Positions 27,026-36,445 of a DNA stretch of 41,663 nucleotides are shown piece after piece. The stretch is from contig JAMOPG010000137.1 in assembly GCA_027064715.1 (NCBI GenBank), forward strand, positions 1 to 41,663, read 5' to 3'. Positions within the stretch are counted from its first letter, which is position 1; each line of letters opens with the position of its first letter. A program made the position numbers and the translations under genes. The notes under the pieces are model-generated. The model ran no database searches and was not told the origin of the DNA. It was given only the letters and a program-made list of their open reading frames with translations. The stretch comes from Desulfobacterales bacterium. GTDB lineage: Bacteria; Desulfobacterota; Desulfovibrionia; Desulfovibrionales; Desulfothermaceae.

Positions 27026-27991
27026 ATGGGAAATGAAAAAGATACATTAGATATAAAACAAATAGTAAAAAAATTAAAATATGCAAGGGAACAAAAGGGA
27101 TATACCCTGGAAGATGTATATAAAGCTACAAAAATTAGTATAATGAATCTTGAGGCCATTGAAAATGGCAAATTTGATCTGCTGCCCCATCCAGTGTATA
27201 CAAGGGCATTTATAAAAGCCTATGCGCAATTTGTGGAAATTGACCCAACAGATATTTTGAAGGCATATGATGAATATTTAAAAGAGTCAAAAAAACAAAC
27301 TCCACCTAAAGTAAAAAAGAAACAAGTAGATCAGAAAAATAAAATAACTATCTTTAGTGTTAGTATAGTAGTATTGATTATTTTATTTGCAACTATAATA
27401 TATTTTTTTACGCAAAAAAAACAAAATGAAATTCAAAAAATACAAAATAAAAACGAAACTAGAGTTGAAGTTACTAAAAACAACACTATGATAAGTGAAG
27501 GACATGTGTCTAAAAACAAAAATAATACAGATGCATCTATGGCTAAAAATGCAACAAATAACAATGATATGGAGAAGTTGGAATTAAAACCAGAAAATAA
27601 TAGTACAGAACATAATAATACTAATAAGTCTATGGGAAATGAAATTTCAAATAAATCAAATGAAAATAATACAATAAATAACAGTGGTGGTAAAGATAAA
27701 GCAGAGTTAGATGGAAAACAACAGGCGAGTGAATTAACAAATAGGGAAAAAACTAATTATCTCAAAATAAAGGCCAATGATGATTGCTGGATAGGTGCAA
27801 AGATTGATGGAATAACGGAAAAAGAATTGATATTGCGTAAAGATCATTCTGTTACTTTTGAATATAAGGATTATATAGAAATCAAATTTGGGAATTTGGG
27901 TGGAGTTGAGCTCTATAATAATGGAGAAAGGCTGGATATAAAGGGTAAACCAGGAGAAGTAAAGGTTATTAAAATTCCATTAAATGAATAA
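27026..27991 (+). CDS. RodZ-like protein: cytoplasmic HTH, single TM, DUF4115-type C-terminal domain
   Basis: 321 aa; LKYAREQKGYTLEDVYKATKISIMNLEAIENGKFDLLPHPVYTRAFIKAYAQFVEIDPTDIL, TM ITIFSVSIVVLIILFATIIYFF, Asn-rich linker, KANDDCWIGAKIDG...LGGVELYNNGERL. Confidence 0.88.
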   Translation: MGNEKDTLDIKQIVKKLKYAREQKGYTLEDVYKATKISIMNLEAIENGKFDLLPHPVYTRAFIKAYAQFVEIDPTDILKAYDEYLKESKKQTPPKVKKKQVDQKNKITIFSVSIVVLIILFATIIYFFTQKKQNEIQKIQNKNETRVEVTKNNTMISEGHVSKNKNNTDASMAKNATNNNDMEKLELKPENNSTEHNNTNKSMGNEISNKSNENNTINNSGGKDKAELDGKQQASELTNREKTNYLKIKANDDCWIGAKIDGITEKELILRKDHSVTFEYKDYIEIKFGNLGGVELYNNGERLDIKGKPGEVKVIKIPLNE

Positions 27992-28742
27992 AAGGATAGA
28001 ATTTTTTGATCATGCAATAGTCTTTAATATAATCCCAAAAGGAGATAGGGATCTAATAGTTAGATTTCTAACACCAACGCACGGGATTGTAACAGCCTTT
28101 GCCTTTGGGGCAAGAAATAGTAAAAGAAGATTTTCAGGGTGTTTTGAGGAGCTGTCCCATGTGATTTATAAAGTTAGTTCACCAAGGCATGGCAGTTATC
28201 TCTATTTAGACGAAGGTATATTAGTAAATAGATTTACAAATATCCATATCTCATCACAAAGATATGGCATAGCAAAAAATTGTCAAAAATTTTTAGATGC
28301 TATTATAATAGGGCCAAAAGAGGCGAAAAAGATCTATGATCTTTTTTTAGGTCTTTTGAGATTACTTGATCGTATAGAGTCTTATCCTAAAAATCTGCCA
28401 ATTTTTTTTAGGGCAAGGATAACAAAAGAGATAGGATATATGCCAGAGTTTAAAAGTTGCAATAGATGCGGAAGATTGTTAATGGATGAATCTTACATCT
28501 ATTTTTTGCCTGAAAAGGGGAAAATATTTTGTAAAGATTGTGTATCTTCTACCACTAGCTTTATTTTATTAGAAAAAAGGACTTTTAATTACCTTTTAAA
28601 AATATTTACTGAGAATACAGATAAATGGGATTTTTTATTTAGTGCTAATTTAGATGAAAACAATCTTGCAAAATGTTTGGGAAGATTTGTTGAGGCAACT
28701 TTAAAGGTAAAGTGGTATAAGGGCAGATTTGTGGTTATATAA
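27984..28742 (+). CDS. recO: DNA repair protein RecO
   Basis: 252 aa; [44 protein letters not shown] and zinc-finger-like CNRCGRLL...CKDC. Confidence 0.9.
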   Translation: MNKRIEFFDHAIVFNIIPKGDRDLIVRFLTPTHGIVTAFAFGARNSKRRFSGCFEELSHVIYKVSSPRHGSYLYLDEGILVNRFTNIHISSQRYGIAKNCQKFLDAIIIGPKEAKKIYDLFLGLLRLLDRIESYPKNLPIFFRARITKEIGYMPEFKSCNRCGRLLMDESYIYFLPEKGKIFCKDCVSSTTSFILLEKRTFNYLLKIFTENTDKWDFLFSANLDENNLAKCLGRFVEATLKVKWYKGRFVVI

Positions 28743-28771
28743 CAAGTAACTATGTTGAAGGAGAGAGTGGG

Positions 28772-29647
28772 ATGCTCTGTTTTCAAGAAGTAATAATGAA
28801 ATTACATAAATTCTGGTCAGGCTATGGTTGTGTTATACATCAACCATATGATGTGGAAGTAGGAGCTGGCACCTTTCATCCAGCCACTGCTCTGAGGGTC
28901 ATTGGACCTGAGCCATGGAAAACTGCGTATGTGCAACCATCAAGAAGGCCCACTGATGGAAGGTATGGAGAGAATCCAAATAGACTCCAGCACTACTATC
29001 AATATCAGGTAATCTTAAAGCCAGCCCCTGAAAATTCTCAAGATATATATCTTCAAAGCTTATATGCATTAGGAATTGATCCATCTGAACATGATATACG
29101 TTTTGTGGAGGATGATTGGGAATCTCCTACACTTGGTGCATGGGGGCTTGGTTGGGAAGTATGGTTGGATGGAATGGAGATAACCCAGTTTACCTATTTT
29201 CAACAAATTGGTGGCATTGATTTAAATCCTGTGAGTCTGGAGATTACCTATGGTCTTGAGAGGATCTCCATGTATCTTCAAGAAAAAGAATCTGTTTATG
29301 ATTTGGAATGGAATGAAAACATCACATATGGAGATGTCCATCATCAAGGAGAATATGAACATTCAAAATACAACTTTGAACACTCTTCCACTGAAATGCT
29401 TTTTAAGTGTTTTGAATTATTTGAAGCAGAATCCAAAAAATTATGTAAGGAAAATCTCCCATGGCCTGCCTATGACTTTTGCCTTAAGTGTTCACACATT
29501 TTTAATCTATTGGATGCAAGGGGAGCAATATCTATAACTGAAAGAACTGCATATATTGCAAGGGTAAGACACCTTGCATCAAGTGTTGCAAAACTATATG
29601 CCTCACAAAGAAAAGAGATGGGATATCCTTTGCTTAAAAACAGATAA
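28772..29647 (+). CDS. glyQ: Glycyl-tRNA synthetase alpha subunit
   Basis: 291 aa; [82 protein letters not shown]. Confidence 0.98.
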   Translation: MLCFQEVIMKLHKFWSGYGCVIHQPYDVEVGAGTFHPATALRVIGPEPWKTAYVQPSRRPTDGRYGENPNRLQHYYQYQVILKPAPENSQDIYLQSLYALGIDPSEHDIRFVEDDWESPTLGAWGLGWEVWLDGMEITQFTYFQQIGGIDLNPVSLEITYGLERISMYLQEKESVYDLEWNENITYGDVHHQGEYEHSKYNFEHSSTEMLFKCFELFEAESKKLCKENLPWPAYDFCLKCSHIFNLLDARGAISITERTAYIARVRHLASSVAKLYASQRKEMGYPLLKNR

Positions 29648-29667
29648 AAAAGGAGGAGGAAAAAAGG

Positions 29668-30711
29668 ATGAGAAGATTATGTTCCATGTCATTTTTTGTA
29701 GTCTTAACTGTTTTAGTTGTTTTTATTAATAGTGTCTTTGCAAAGAAATACACATTTACTTATAGTAGTTTTTTCCCACCAACACACATCCAGAGTAAGC
29801 TTGCAGAACAGTGGTGCAAGGAAGTAGAAAAAAGGACCAATGGTGAGGTGAAGATCTATTTCTATCCAGGTCAGACCTTAACAAAGGCAGCACAGTGTTA
29901 TGACGGGGTGATATCAGGCATATCTGACATTGGAATGTCATGTCTTTTATATACAAGAGGAAGATTTCCTTTAATGGATTTTATAAACCTTCCTTTTGGA
30001 AACCCCAGCGGAGTATTTGCAACTGCCATTATCAATGAAATCTACGAAAAATTTCAGCCAAAAGAGCTATCTGATGTCAAGGTGTTATATCTACATGCCC
30101 ATGGTCCTGGATTTATCCATGTAAAGAACAAACCTGTCTATAAATTGGAAGACCTTAAGGGGCGTAAGATAAGGTGTCCAGGCTCAGTAGCAGAAGCGAT
30201 CAGGGCCCTGGGTGCAATGCCTGTGACAATGCCCATGCCTGAGGTATATCAGGCCCTTCAAAAAGGCGTTGTGGAAGGTGCAGCTTATCCAATGGAGACT
30301 AATAAGGGTTGGAAGATGGCTGAGGTTATAGACTATTCTATTGCCAATTATAAGATAGCTTATTCTGTTGGCTTTTTTGTGGTAATGAACAAGGATAAAT
30401 GGAATATGCTGCCTGAGGATGTGAAAAAGACTATTGAACAAATAGATATTGAGTGGGTGAAAAAACATGGAAAGGCTTGGGATGAAAGTGACTTTGAAGG
30501 ATTTAGATATACACTTTTAAATGGAAATAGTGTCGTAGGCATAGATCCTAAAGAGGCAAATAGGTGGCAGGACAAAGTTAAAGTTGTAATGGACAGATAT
30601 ATTGAGATGACAAGATCTAAAGGTCTGCCTGGAGATGAGGTCCTAAAATATTTAAAAAAGAGATTGCAAGACTATAATAATGGAAAATTTACATCAAAGT
30701 ATGCAGATTAA
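29668..30711 (+). CDS. TRAP transporter substrate-binding protein (DctP family)
   Basis: 347 aa; signal peptide, FFPPTHIQSKLAEQWCKEVEKRTNGEVKIYFYPGQTL, DLKGRKIRCPGSVAEAIRALGAMPVTMPMPEVYQALQKGVVEGAAYP. Confidence 0.95.
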   Translation: MRRLCSMSFFVVLTVLVVFINSVFAKKYTFTYSSFFPPTHIQSKLAEQWCKEVEKRTNGEVKIYFYPGQTLTKAAQCYDGVISGISDIGMSCLLYTRGRFPLMDFINLPFGNPSGVFATAIINEIYEKFQPKELSDVKVLYLHAHGPGFIHVKNKPVYKLEDLKGRKIRCPGSVAEAIRALGAMPVTMPMPEVYQALQKGVVEGAAYPMETNKGWKMAEVIDYSIANYKIAYSVGFFVVMNKDKWNMLPEDVKKTIEQIDIEWVKKHGKAWDESDFEGFRYTLLNGNSVVGIDPKEANRWQDKVKVVMDRYIEMTRSKGLPGDEVLKYLKKRLQDYNNGKFTSKYAD

Positions 30712-30714
30712 GAT

Positions 30715-31191
30715 ATGAGAAAAGTAGTAGATATAATAGATTTATTAGTAAATGTTTTAAGCATTATTGCAGGTATTTGTTTAATATTTATTATGCTTAT
30801 TACATGCATAGATGTATTGGGCAATGCATTTGGGCATCCCTTGCTTGGTGTTGAAGAATTAACAAGTGTGGGAGCAGCTATTACAATAGCCTTTGTGCTC
30901 CCACTTGCCCATAAAAATAGAGCCCATATTGGAATAGACTTTTTATATAAAAGGATGGGAACTAAGTTTAAAAAAATAGACGATATAATAGTTTCCATTC
31001 TAAATTCAATCTTATTTTTTTCCATATCATGGCAGAGCTATAAGTATGCCATTGCATTAAAAAATGCAGGAGAGGTCACTGCAACCCTTCAAATCCCAAA
31101 ATACTTTTTTTTATATGGGGTGTTTTTGGGATGTAGTGTGGTATTTTTACTATGTTTAAAAGAATTCCTTACAATTATAAGGTCAAAATAG
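30715..31191 (+). CDS. TRAP transporter small permease (DctQ family)
   Basis: 158 aa with about four hydrophobic helices; FGHPLLGVEELTSVGAAITIAFVLPLAHKNRAHIGIDF. Confidence 0.92.
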   Translation: MRKVVDIIDLLVNVLSIIAGICLIFIMLITCIDVLGNAFGHPLLGVEELTSVGAAITIAFVLPLAHKNRAHIGIDFLYKRMGTKFKKIDDIIVSILNSILFFSISWQSYKYAIALKNAGEVTATLQIPKYFFLYGVFLGCSVVFLLCLKEFLTIIRSK

Positions 31192-31216
31192 TTACAATAA
31201 GTTAAGGACTAGTTAT

Positions 31217-32518
31217 ATGGATTTTCTTGTCACTGGAGTTTTGGGTATTGTATTACTTCTTATTCTCTTTTTTCTGAGGATTCCTGTTGCATATGCACTT
31301 ACCATTGTGGGAGTTTTGGGATATGGGTTTTTGACCACCCCAGAGGCAGCTCTAAATCTTCTGGCAAGGGATCTTTATGGGGTATTTTCCTCATATGGTC
31401 TCGCACTTGTGCCTTTATTTGTATTCATGGGGTTTATAGCATATTATGCAGGAGTGAGCAAAAGGCTTTATAATATGGCCAATAAATTGACCAGTGGCAT
31501 TAGAGGGGGGCTTGCCATGGGCACGGTAATAGCGTGCACTGCCTTTGGCGCTATTTGTGGCTCCACAACTGCAACTGCAGCTACCATAGGCTCAATAGCC
31601 ATTCCAGAGATGAAGAGATTTAATTACGGAAACAAGTTGTCTGCTGGCTCAGTTGCAGGGGGATCAGGTCTAGGCATATTGATGCCCCCTAGTGTGGTGT
31701 TTATTATTTATGGAATATTGACACAGGTATCCATTGGAAAGCTCTTTTTAGCAGGGATTATTCCTGCTATTTTAATCACAATCTTGTTTTGTATAGCCAT
31801 ATATTTTTACGCAAAACTCTTTCCTCAAGAAACCCCAGAATCCCCTCGTGTTGCATTTGTTGAGAGAGTCAAATCCTTAAAAGATGTATGGGAGACATTA
31901 TTTGTTTTTACCTTGGTTATGGGGGGTATGTTTTTTGGTTTTTTTACTCCAACAAGGGCAGGTGCTGTTGGCTCTTTTCTTATACTTTTGATAGTAACAA
32001 TCCAGAAAAAACTCACTTGGGACAACTTTATAAATGCTGTAAAAGATACACTTAATGTCTCATGCATGGTAATAATGTTAGTTGCTGGAGCCACTATCTT
32101 TGGACACTTTCTTGCTCTATCGAGACTATCAACAGAACTTGCCACCTTTGTGGCACAATTAAATCTTCCTGGCTGGGCTGTAATAGGTGTAATCTGTTTG
32201 ATTTATTTGATAGCAGGATGTTTTATTGATGCCCTGGCATTGGTTACCTTAACTATACCCATATTTTATCCAATAGTAATAAACTTTGGTTACGACCCTG
32301 TGTGGTTTGGAGTCATAATAGTGCTCATTACACAAATGGGGATCATTACTCCACCAGTTGGGGTTAATGCTTATATTATAAAAGGACTTGCACCCCATAT
32401 CACATTAGAAGAAGTATTTATTGGGATCATACCATTTTTGATTGCATTAATTATTGGAACTGGGTTGATAATAGCCTTTCCTACAATATGTACTTTTTTG
32501 CCAGACATGATCAAATAA
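31217..32518 (+). CDS. TRAP transporter large permease (DctM family)
   Basis: 433 aa; FLRIPVAYALTIVGVLGYGFL, GIRGGLAMGTVIACTAFGAICGSTTATAATIGSIAIPEMKRFNY, AGGSGLGILMPPSVVFIIYGILTQ, TPPVGVNAYIIKGLAP. Confidence 0.96.
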   Translation: MDFLVTGVLGIVLLLILFFLRIPVAYALTIVGVLGYGFLTTPEAALNLLARDLYGVFSSYGLALVPLFVFMGFIAYYAGVSKRLYNMANKLTSGIRGGLAMGTVIACTAFGAICGSTTATAATIGSIAIPEMKRFNYGNKLSAGSVAGGSGLGILMPPSVVFIIYGILTQVSIGKLFLAGIIPAILITILFCIAIYFYAKLFPQETPESPRVAFVERVKSLKDVWETLFVFTLVMGGMFFGFFTPTRAGAVGSFLILLIVTIQKKLTWDNFINAVKDTLNVSCMVIMLVAGATIFGHFLALSRLSTELATFVAQLNLPGWAVIGVICLIYLIAGCFIDALALVTLTIPIFYPIVINFGYDPVWFGVIIVLITQMGIITPPVGVNAYIIKGLAPHITLEEVFIGIIPFLIALIIGTGLIIAFPTICTFLPDMIK

Positions 32519-32536
32519 ATAAAGAGAGGTGCGAAT

Positions 32537-34627
32537 ATGGCCAATTTTTTGCTTGAAATAGGTACTGAAGAGATGCCAGCAAGGTTTTTGCCAGGACTCA
32601 TTGCAGGGATAAAAGAACTCTTTGAAAATCAACTTAAGGAAATGGACATAAACTTTGGATCAGTTGAATCTTTTGCAACACCTAGAAGAATTGTGGCCTA
32701 TATTAAAGATCTGGCTTCTGAGCAAAATAAAAGCGTAAAAAAGATAATTGGCCCACCAATTAGTGTGGCAAAGGATCAAGATGGAAATTATACAAAAGCA
32801 GGTTTAGGTTTTGCAAAATCTCAAGGTGTGGATTTAAGTGAGCTGTTTGAAGAACAGACTCCTCGGGGGAAATATCTGGCTGTAAAAAAGGAATTTGGAG
32901 GGGAGAAGACAAAGGATTTACTACCAAAGATTTGCTTGGATACAATACATAATCTCCATTTTCCCAAAAGGATGAAATGGGAAAAATCCAAGTTTTTGTT
33001 TGGTAGACCAATAAGATGGATAGTTGCTTTGCTTGAGAATGAAGTTATAGAATTTGAAATTGCCTCTATAAAATCATCCAACAAGACCTATGGTCACAGG
33101 GTAATGGGCCCTGGTCCTTTTGAAGTGAGTTCCTGTGATACATATTTTGAAGTGTTAGAGCAAAAGGGTAAGGTGATATTAGATCCTAAAAAAAGGCTTT
33201 CTATTATCAAATCCTCAGGGGAAAAAGAGGCTAAAAAACTAGGTGGCAGGGTAATTTGGGATGAAGAACTCTTAGAAGAGGTAATTGGACTTGTGGAATA
33301 TCCTTTTCCCATTATTGGAGAATTTGATGCAAAATTTTTAGAATTACCTAAAGAGGTACTTTTGACCAGTATAAAAACCCACCAAAAGTCCTTTGGGATT
33401 GAAGGCAGTGATGGAAGGCTTCTTCCTTATTTTTTGTGCACTGTTAATATTGAACCAAAGGACATCTCATTGGTTAAAAAAGGTTGGGAAAGGGTCTTAC
33501 GTGCAAGATTGGAAGATGCTGCCTTTTTCTGGAAAGTAGACAGTAGCGCTTCTTTAGATAAATGGAGAGAGGAGCTAAATAGGGTCGTATTTCTAGGTCC
33601 ATTGGGTACAATGGGAGATAAGGCCAACAGGCTGGAGAAGATTTGTGAATATCTCTCAGATATAATTGATCCTTCCCTAAAAGGGCCTTTAAAAAGGGCA
33701 GGACAGCTCGCGAAGGTAGACCTTGTGTCTGAAATGGTGGGAGAGTTTGACGACTTACAGGGGATTATGGGGGGAATATATGCAAGAAAAAAGGGGGAAG
33801 ATCCAGTTGTGGCAGATGCAATCTATGAACATTATCTCCCCACTGGAGTGGATAGCCCACTACCAAAGACATTAGGTGGAGCGATTTTGTCCATTGCTGA
33901 TAAAATGGATAACATTATTGGTTGTTTTGGGTTAGATATGATACCTACTGGTGCACAAGATCCACACGGCATGAGGAGACAGGTGCTTGGTATTATAAGG
34001 ATAATCTTGGATAAAAATCTTGATTTTTCTCTTTTTGATGCATTTTCAAAGGTATTTGATATTTATGGTGAGATTCCGTGGAAAAACACCAAAGAAAAGA
34101 CCATGGAGCTCTTAAAGGACTTTGTTGCTGGGAGATTAAAGGGCTATTTCCAATCCCTAGACTATCCAACAAAGATAGTGGATGCAATAGTATGTGCAGA
34201 TATTGATAATATATATCTTACAAAAAAGAGACTTGATGGTCTTTTTGAATTCAGCAAAGATCCTGATTTTGAAAAGGCAGTACTGACCTTTAAAAGGGTT
34301 GATAATATAATAAAAAAGCAGGGACTGCAAACAGAAACAACCCTTACAGGAGAGTTTGATCCAAAGATGTTTGTGGAACAAGAGGAGAAGGCGCTGGCAA
34401 AGGCCATCTCTAATATGGAACAGAGGTGGGATGAACTTTATAATAAAGAGGACTTTAAAGGGCTTTTTATGTTACTAAATGAGATTAGACCTGTTGTAGA
34501 TGATTTTTTTGACAAAGTAATGGTGATGTGTGAAGATGTTGATCTTAGAAGGAATAGATTAAATCTCCTTTTTGCGATTGTAAAAAGGCTTTCTCAACTT
34601 GCAGATTTTAGTGCACTTCAGATTTAA
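32537..34627 (+). CDS. glyS: Glycyl-tRNA synthetase beta subunit
   Basis: 696 aa; NFLLEIGTEEMPARFLPG, FATPRRIVAYIKDLA, GPPISVAKDQDGNYTKAGLGFAKSQG, PKRMKWEKSKFLFGRPIRWIVALL, C-terminal FFDKVMVMCEDVDLRRNRLNLL. Confidence 0.98.
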   Translation: MANFLLEIGTEEMPARFLPGLIAGIKELFENQLKEMDINFGSVESFATPRRIVAYIKDLASEQNKSVKKIIGPPISVAKDQDGNYTKAGLGFAKSQGVDLSELFEEQTPRGKYLAVKKEFGGEKTKDLLPKICLDTIHNLHFPKRMKWEKSKFLFGRPIRWIVALLENEVIEFEIASIKSSNKTYGHRVMGPGPFEVSSCDTYFEVLEQKGKVILDPKKRLSIIKSSGEKEAKKLGGRVIWDEELLEEVIGLVEYPFPIIGEFDAKFLELPKEVLLTSIKTHQKSFGIEGSDGRLLPYFLCTVNIEPKDISLVKKGWERVLRARLEDAAFFWKVDSSASLDKWREELNRVVFLGPLGTMGDKANRLEKICEYLSDIIDPSLKGPLKRAGQLAKVDLVSEMVGEFDDLQGIMGGIYARKKGEDPVVADAIYEHYLPTGVDSPLPKTLGGAILSIADKMDNIIGCFGLDMIPTGAQDPHGMRRQVLGIIRIILDKNLDFSLFDAFSKVFDIYGEIPWKNTKEKTMELLKDFVAGRLKGYFQSLDYPTKIVDAIVCADIDNIYLTKKRLDGLFEFSKDPDFEKAVLTFKRVDNIIKKQGLQTETTLTGEFDPKMFVEQEEKALAKAISNMEQRWDELYNKEDFKGLFMLLNEIRPVVDDFFDKVMVMCEDVDLRRNRLNLLFAIVKRLSQLADFSALQI

Positions 34628-34674
34628 TAAATAGTGAGGGGATAGATTCTATCCTAAAATAATTTAACAATAAT

Positions 34675-35397
34675 ATGAATAGATTTATTATAGGTACAAC
34701 TTCTTTTGTGTTTCCTGCTACTATTTATGAAAATTGCAAGAGACTAGAAGAGCTTGTGGATCTAGTATCTATTGTGATGTTTGAAACACAGGCCTGTTTA
34801 AAATATACTAAAGAAGATCTACCTAAAGATCTGATAGAACTAGATCTAAGTTATAATATACACCTTCCTCTGGATCTTCCTTGGGAATTAGGTGCGGAAG
34901 AGGTATATAATATTTTGGATTGTCTTATAAAGAAAACTGAATTTTTAAATCCAACATCATATACGCTTCATCCTCCTTTAAAAAGAGAAGATTTTTGCCA
35001 ACTACTAGAGATAATGAAAAAAAGGAATATTTCCTTAACGAAGTTTTTCATTGAAAACATAAAAGAAAATGATTTAACCAATATATGGGATATTTTATTA
35101 GAAAATGATATAAAAATATGTTTGGATCTTGGTCATTTTATAGAGTATAAACAAGAAAGATTATTTATGTTGGATGATCTAATGGGGCGTATTGGAATGC
35201 TTCACTTATACGCCCCTCAAAATGGAAGGCATACATCTCTTGATCATCTTTCAAAGGAGCACACTAATCTTTTGATCTTTATTTTAAAAGAAATAAAAAA
35301 AAGGAAGTTAAATCCAGAGATTATTATTGAGGTGTTTGATTATAATGATCTAATTTCATCACTTGACTTTTTTCAATTATTAACTAGGGAGTTGTAA
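34675..35397 (+). CDS. Xylose isomerase-like TIM-barrel protein, CbiR-like (candidate cobamide-remodeling phosphodiesterase)
   Basis: 240 aa; IGTTSFVFPATIYENCKRLEELVDLVSIVMFE, YNIHLPLDLPWELG, FFIENI, KICLDLGHFIEY, MLHLYAPQNGRHTSLDHLS. The overall pattern fits AP_endonuc_2/CbiR proteins as I recall them. Confidence 0.6.
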   Translation: MNRFIIGTTSFVFPATIYENCKRLEELVDLVSIVMFETQACLKYTKEDLPKDLIELDLSYNIHLPLDLPWELGAEEVYNILDCLIKKTEFLNPTSYTLHPPLKREDFCQLLEIMKKRNISLTKFFIENIKENDLTNIWDILLENDIKICLDLGHFIEYKQERLFMLDDLMGRIGMLHLYAPQNGRHTSLDHLSKEHTNLLIFILKEIKKRKLNPEIIIEVFDYNDLISSLDFFQLLTREL

Positions 35398-35434
35398 AAA
35401 ATATCTTGGAAAAAATGATATTAATAGGTAAAAC

Positions 35435-36445
35435 ATGTCATATTTTAGACAACTTAATGATAAGATAGAGAAGCTTTACAGTCTTTGTAATAAAAAGGAA
35501 AGATGGCTTATTTTATTTGTTGCAGATCCTGATGCAATGGCTTCTGCATTGGCCTTAAAAAGGATATTAGTTAGAAAAGTAGAAAATGTAGGGCTTGCAA
35601 TGGTGAACGAGATAAGCAGGCCTGATAACTTGGCTATGATGAAATATTTGAACATTCCAGCTAAAAAACTCACGCCCTTGCTTGCTGCACAATATGATAA
35701 GTTTGCCCTGGTGGATTCTCAACCTCATCACAATCCAGAATTTGCAAATTTTGATTTTTCTATTGTAATAGACCATCACCCATTATCAAAGGACAATCCA
35801 ATAAAGGCAGATTTTGTAGAAGTGCAACCAGAATATGGGGCAAATAGTACTATCTTAACTGAATTTTTGTATAATCTCAAGCTAAAACCTGGAAAGCTCT
35901 TATCCACAGCCCTTTTATATGGTATAAAGACCGATACCCATAGCTTTGAAAATAACTTTCACGATGCTGACATTAAGGCATTTAGGTATTTGAGTAAGTT
36001 TGCCAATCACAATCTTTTAAGAAAGATTGTAAGGAGCGAATATAAACTTGAGTGGTTAAAGTATTTTGCACAGGCATTAAAAAAGTTAAGGGTAATTGGA
36101 GAAGGAATTACTGTTTTTATGGGAGAGGTGGACTCATCTGATATTTTGGTGATACTTGCTGACTTTTTCATGAAGATTCACGACATCTCCTGGGATATAG
36201 TCATGGGTATTTGTGACGATAAAGTAGTCGCCATATTTCGTGGTGATGGGATAAAACATCATATGGGAAAACTCGCCTACAGACTCTTTGGGGATGTGGG
36301 AAGTGCTGGTGGACACAAGGCAATGGCCAGGGCAGAATTTAAAGTGGAGGATATTGAGGAACATCCCCAACAATTCTTGTGGAATAAATTAGAAAAATTG
36401 AAGATGATTAAAAGGGCCATAAAAGAAGACAGAGATGAAGAATAG
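35435..36445 (+). CDS. DHH-family phosphoesterase (NrnA/RecJ-like, DHH-DHHA1)
   Basis: 336 aa; LFVADPDAMASALALKRIL, KFALVDSQPHH, SIVIDHHPLS, LLYGIKTDTHSF, C-terminal GDVGSAGGHKAMARAEF. Confidence 0.87.
   Translation: MSYFRQLNDKIEKLYSLCNKKERWLILFVADPDAMASALALKRILVRKVENVGLAMVNEISRPDNLAMMKYLNIPAKKLTPLLAAQYDKFALVDSQPHHNPEFANFDFSIVIDHHPLSKDNPIKADFVEVQPEYGANSTILTEFLYNLKLKPGKLLSTALLYGIKTDTHSFENNFHDADIKAFRYLSKFANHNLLRKIVRSEYKLEWLKYFAQALKKLRVIGEGITVFMGEVDSSDILVILADFFMKIHDISWDIVMGICDDKVVAIFRGDGIKHHMGKLAYRLFGDVGSAGGHKAMARAEFKVEDIEEHPQQFLWNKLEKLKMIKRAIKEDRDEE

Noticed and set aside
34640-34654. Perfect short palindrome GGATAGATTCTATCC after glyS
   Set aside because: Stem is short and no T-run follows, so it is not a convincing terminator; may be a chance hairpin.
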